Positions 62,330-64,000 of a stretch of 64,000 bases of DNA are shown one piece after another. Both the position numbers and the translations under genes were made by a program. The notes beneath the pieces are model-generated. The model was not told where the DNA came from. It searched no databases and worked only from the letters and a program-made list of their open reading frames with translations. How positions within the stretch are numbered: position 1 is the first letter of the stretch; the number at the start of each line of letters is the position of its first letter. Source of the stretch: Cybelea sp963824595 (GTDB lineage Bacteria > Vulcanimicrobiota > Vulcanimicrobiia > Vulcanimicrobiales > Vulcanimicrobiaceae); NCBI GenBank assembly GCA_963824595.1, contig CAWGPY010000005.1:62001-126000 (forward strand), read 5' to 3'.

Positions 62330-64000
62330 ATGCTGGTCCCCACACTTCTGCTGGCAACCGCTGCGTATGCCAATCTTTCGTGGCGCTCGATCGGCCCCGC
62401 GGTGTCGGGCGGCCGCGTCGCCGCGGTTGCCGGAACGCCCCAAGACGATCAGCTCTACTACCTCGGAACCGCCGGCGGCGGCGTCTGGAAATCGGCCGAC
62501 GGCGGCGCGACCTGGCAGCCGGTCTTCGGGAAGAAGGCCGTCGCGGCCATCGGCGCGGTCGCGATCGATCCGCGCGACGAGCGCGTGGTCTGGGCGGGTA
62601 CCGGCGAGGCGAATCCCCGCAACGACGTGAGCTACGGCGACGGACTCTACCAAACGACCGACGGCGCCAAGACGTGGCGCCGCGTGGGGCTCGCCGGCGT
62701 CTGGAGCATCTCGCGCATCGCGATCGATCCGCACAACCCGCGCCACGTCGTCGTCGCCGCGTTCGGCGATCCGTTCAAAGACTCGGCGGAGCGCGGCGTC
62801 TACGTGACGTTCGACGGGGGGGGCACCTGGAGTAAGACCCTGTACCTCTCGCCGTCGAGCGGCGCGAGCGACGTCGCGCTCGATCCCCGAAACGCCAACG
62901 TCGTCTACGCCGGCATGTGGCATTTCCGCCGCGTGCCCTGGACGTTCACGAGCGGCGGCGCCGACGGCGGCCTCTTCAAGTCGACCGACGGCGGTCGCAC
63001 GTGGAAGCGACTGACCGGCAACGGTCTCCCGGCGGGGCTGACCGGACGCATCGGGCTCGCCGTCGCGCCGAGCCGTCCGAACCGCGTCTTCGCGCTCATC
63101 GAGGCAAAGGGGGGCATCCTCTGGCGCTCCGACGACGCCGGCGCGCACTGGACGATGACCAGCAGCGACACGCTGGTTGACCAGCGGCCGTTCTATTTCA
63201 CCCACATCGCCGTCGATCCGCGCAACGCCGACCACGTCTACGCCGTCTCGGAGATGCTCGCCGAAAGCAAGGACGGAGGCCGGAAGTTCGCCGAGATCGC
63301 CAAGGACATCCACGTCGACTATCACGCGATTTGGATCGACCCGGGCAATCCCAAACGCATCATCGTGGGCGAAGACGGCGGCTACGCGCTCACGACCGAC
63401 CTCCAGCACTGGTCGTTCTCGCGGAACCTGACGATCGGGCAGATCTATCACGTCGGCCTGTCGGACGAGAATCCGTATCAGGTCTGCACGGCGTTTCAAG
63501 ACAACGGCGGCTTCTGCGGACCGGAGAACTCGCTGGATAGCGAGGGCATCCTCGATCGTCACTGGGTCGACGTCGTCGGCGGCGACGGCGTCTGGACGGT
63601 GCCCGATCCGGCCGACTCGCGCTACGTGTGGGCCGACCTCGAGGACGGCGCGCTCACGATCTTCGACCGCAAGACCGAGGTCAGCCGCTTCATCCGGCCG
63701 TACGATCCGCTACCGGGAAGTTTTCTGGGGCCGTTCGACTTGCGGGCGGTGCCGTATCGCTTCAACTGGGATTCGCCGATCGCGTTCGCACCGTGGCCCG
63801 GCGCCGTGGCCGACGGCAAGTCAACGGCGTGGTTCGGCGCGAACGTCGTCTTCCAATCCACCGATCGCGGCGAGACGTGGAGCACGATCAGCCCCGACCT
63901 GACGCGCAACATCAAGGAACATCAAGCGCCCACCGGCGGCCCCCTCGCGAAGGACGTCTCGGGCGCCGAGTACTCCGATACGATCCTCGACATCGAGGGC
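62330..64000 (+). CDS. VPS10/BNR-repeat beta-propeller protein (tandem copy 2, 3' end cut by window)
   Basis: 557 codons are in the window, with no stop. Short signal peptide (LVPTLLLATAAYA), then LSWRSIGPAVSGGRVAAVAG, VWKSADGGATWQP, LYQTTDGAKTWRR, LFKSTDGGRTWKR and LWRSDDAGAHWTM: the same order of blades as copy 1, with extensive identity through GTGEANPRNDVSYGDG. Unlike copy 1 it lacks the Pro/Ser linker. ATG 2 bases after the copy 1 stop. A recent tandem duplication, both probably co-transcribed. Confidence 0.9.
   Translation, partial: MLVPTLLLATAAYANLSWRSIGPAVSGGRVAAVAGTPQDDQLYYLGTAGGGVWKSADGGATWQPVFGKKAVAAIGAVAIDPRDERVVWAGTGEANPRNDVSYGDGLYQTTDGAKTWRRVGLAGVWSISRIAIDPHNPRHVVVAAFGDPFKDSAERGVYVTFDGGGTWSKTLYLSPSSGASDVALDPRNANVVYAGMWHFRRVPWTFTSGGADGGLFKSTDGGRTWKRLTGNGLPAGLTGRIGLAVAPSRPNRVFALIEAKGGILWRSDDAGAHWTMTSSDTLVDQRPFYFTHIAVDPRNADHVYAVSEMLAESKDGGRKFAEIAKDIHVDYHAIWIDPGNPKRIIVGEDGGYALTTDLQHWSFSRNLTIGQIYHVGLSDENPYQVCTAFQDNGGFCGPENSLDSEGILDRHWVDVVGGDGVWTVPDPADSRYVWADLEDGALTIFDRKTEVSRFIRPYDPLPGSFLGPFDLRAVPYRFNWDSPIAFAPWPGAVADGKSTAWFGANVVFQSTDRGETWSTISPDLTRNIKEHQAPTGGPLAKDVSGAEYSDTILDIEG

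Overview
The window is 64 kb of high-G+C DNA (about two thirds G+C by eye), densely coded on both strands. A TonB-type outer-membrane receptor, many lipobox lipoproteins and two lytic transglycosylases point to a diderm. Aerobic life is indicated by a cytochrome c oxidase cluster with heme A synthesis, pyruvate dehydrogenase E1/E2 and aconitase. Style features, namely beta-propeller lipoproteins with VYAYPDG-like repeats, S53 peptidases, XRE-NB-ARC regulators, and many GTG/TTG starts overlapping the previous stop by 4 nt, fit an uncultured soil lineage such as Candidatus Eremiobacterota (WPS-2). This is inference: there is no rRNA, and I found no tRNA, CRISPR array, insertion sequence or phage.

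Layout. 1-1342: end of ctaD, ctaE and two small membrane proteins. 1362-6746 (-): one tightly packed operon, ctaA-ctaB-MFS-AidB-like acyl-CoA dehydrogenase-membrane protein. 6864-12014 (+): lipoprotein, GH130 protein, a structured non-coding element, prfC, lipoprotein, threonine dehydratase. 11973-16016 (-): YkgJ-type protein, a VPS10/BNR propeller protein and a CHRD-like protein. 16080-22913: ROK kinase, a frameshifted phospholipase C-like gene, a frameshifted lipoprotein, an XRE-NB-ARC-TPR regulator and an S53 peptidase. 22917-24656 (-): fatty-acid-hydroxylase-like protein and a diacylglycerol glucosyltransferase-like enzyme. 24646-29883 (+): lytic transglycosylase, lipoprotein, APC permease, egtD and a multicopper oxidase.

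29876-32743 (-): a complete four-gene OpuB/ProU-type ABC importer. 32810-38807: ppk, EVE protein, propeller lipoprotein, cupin, a second copy of the structured element, then sulfurtransferase, monothiol glutaredoxin, BolA and a small membrane protein. 38874-44937: TonB receptor, quinone oxidoreductase, lipoprotein, MBL hydrolase, NUDIX hydrolase and a miniature RpiB-like protein. 45074-50492: VKOR-like protein, TVP38/DedA protein, RNase D, aconitase. 50548-55825: WYL regulator and VOC protein sharing a dyad operator, then aceF and aceE. 55918-58195: TPP riboswitch, thiC and a HAD phosphatase. 58179-64000: lytic transglycosylase, small membrane protein, and two tandem VPS10/BNR paralogues, the last cut by the window end.

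The most novel signal is a pair of structured non-coding elements (8431-8564 on +, 36932-37096 on -). They share a conserved core and hairpins that keep pairing although sequences differ, and both lie just 3' of a same-strand gene. The second is a shared TGACA-N5-TGTCA dyad in front of the WYL regulator and of its convergent VOC neighbour. Two adjacent genes are frameshifted at G runs, which may be sequence error.
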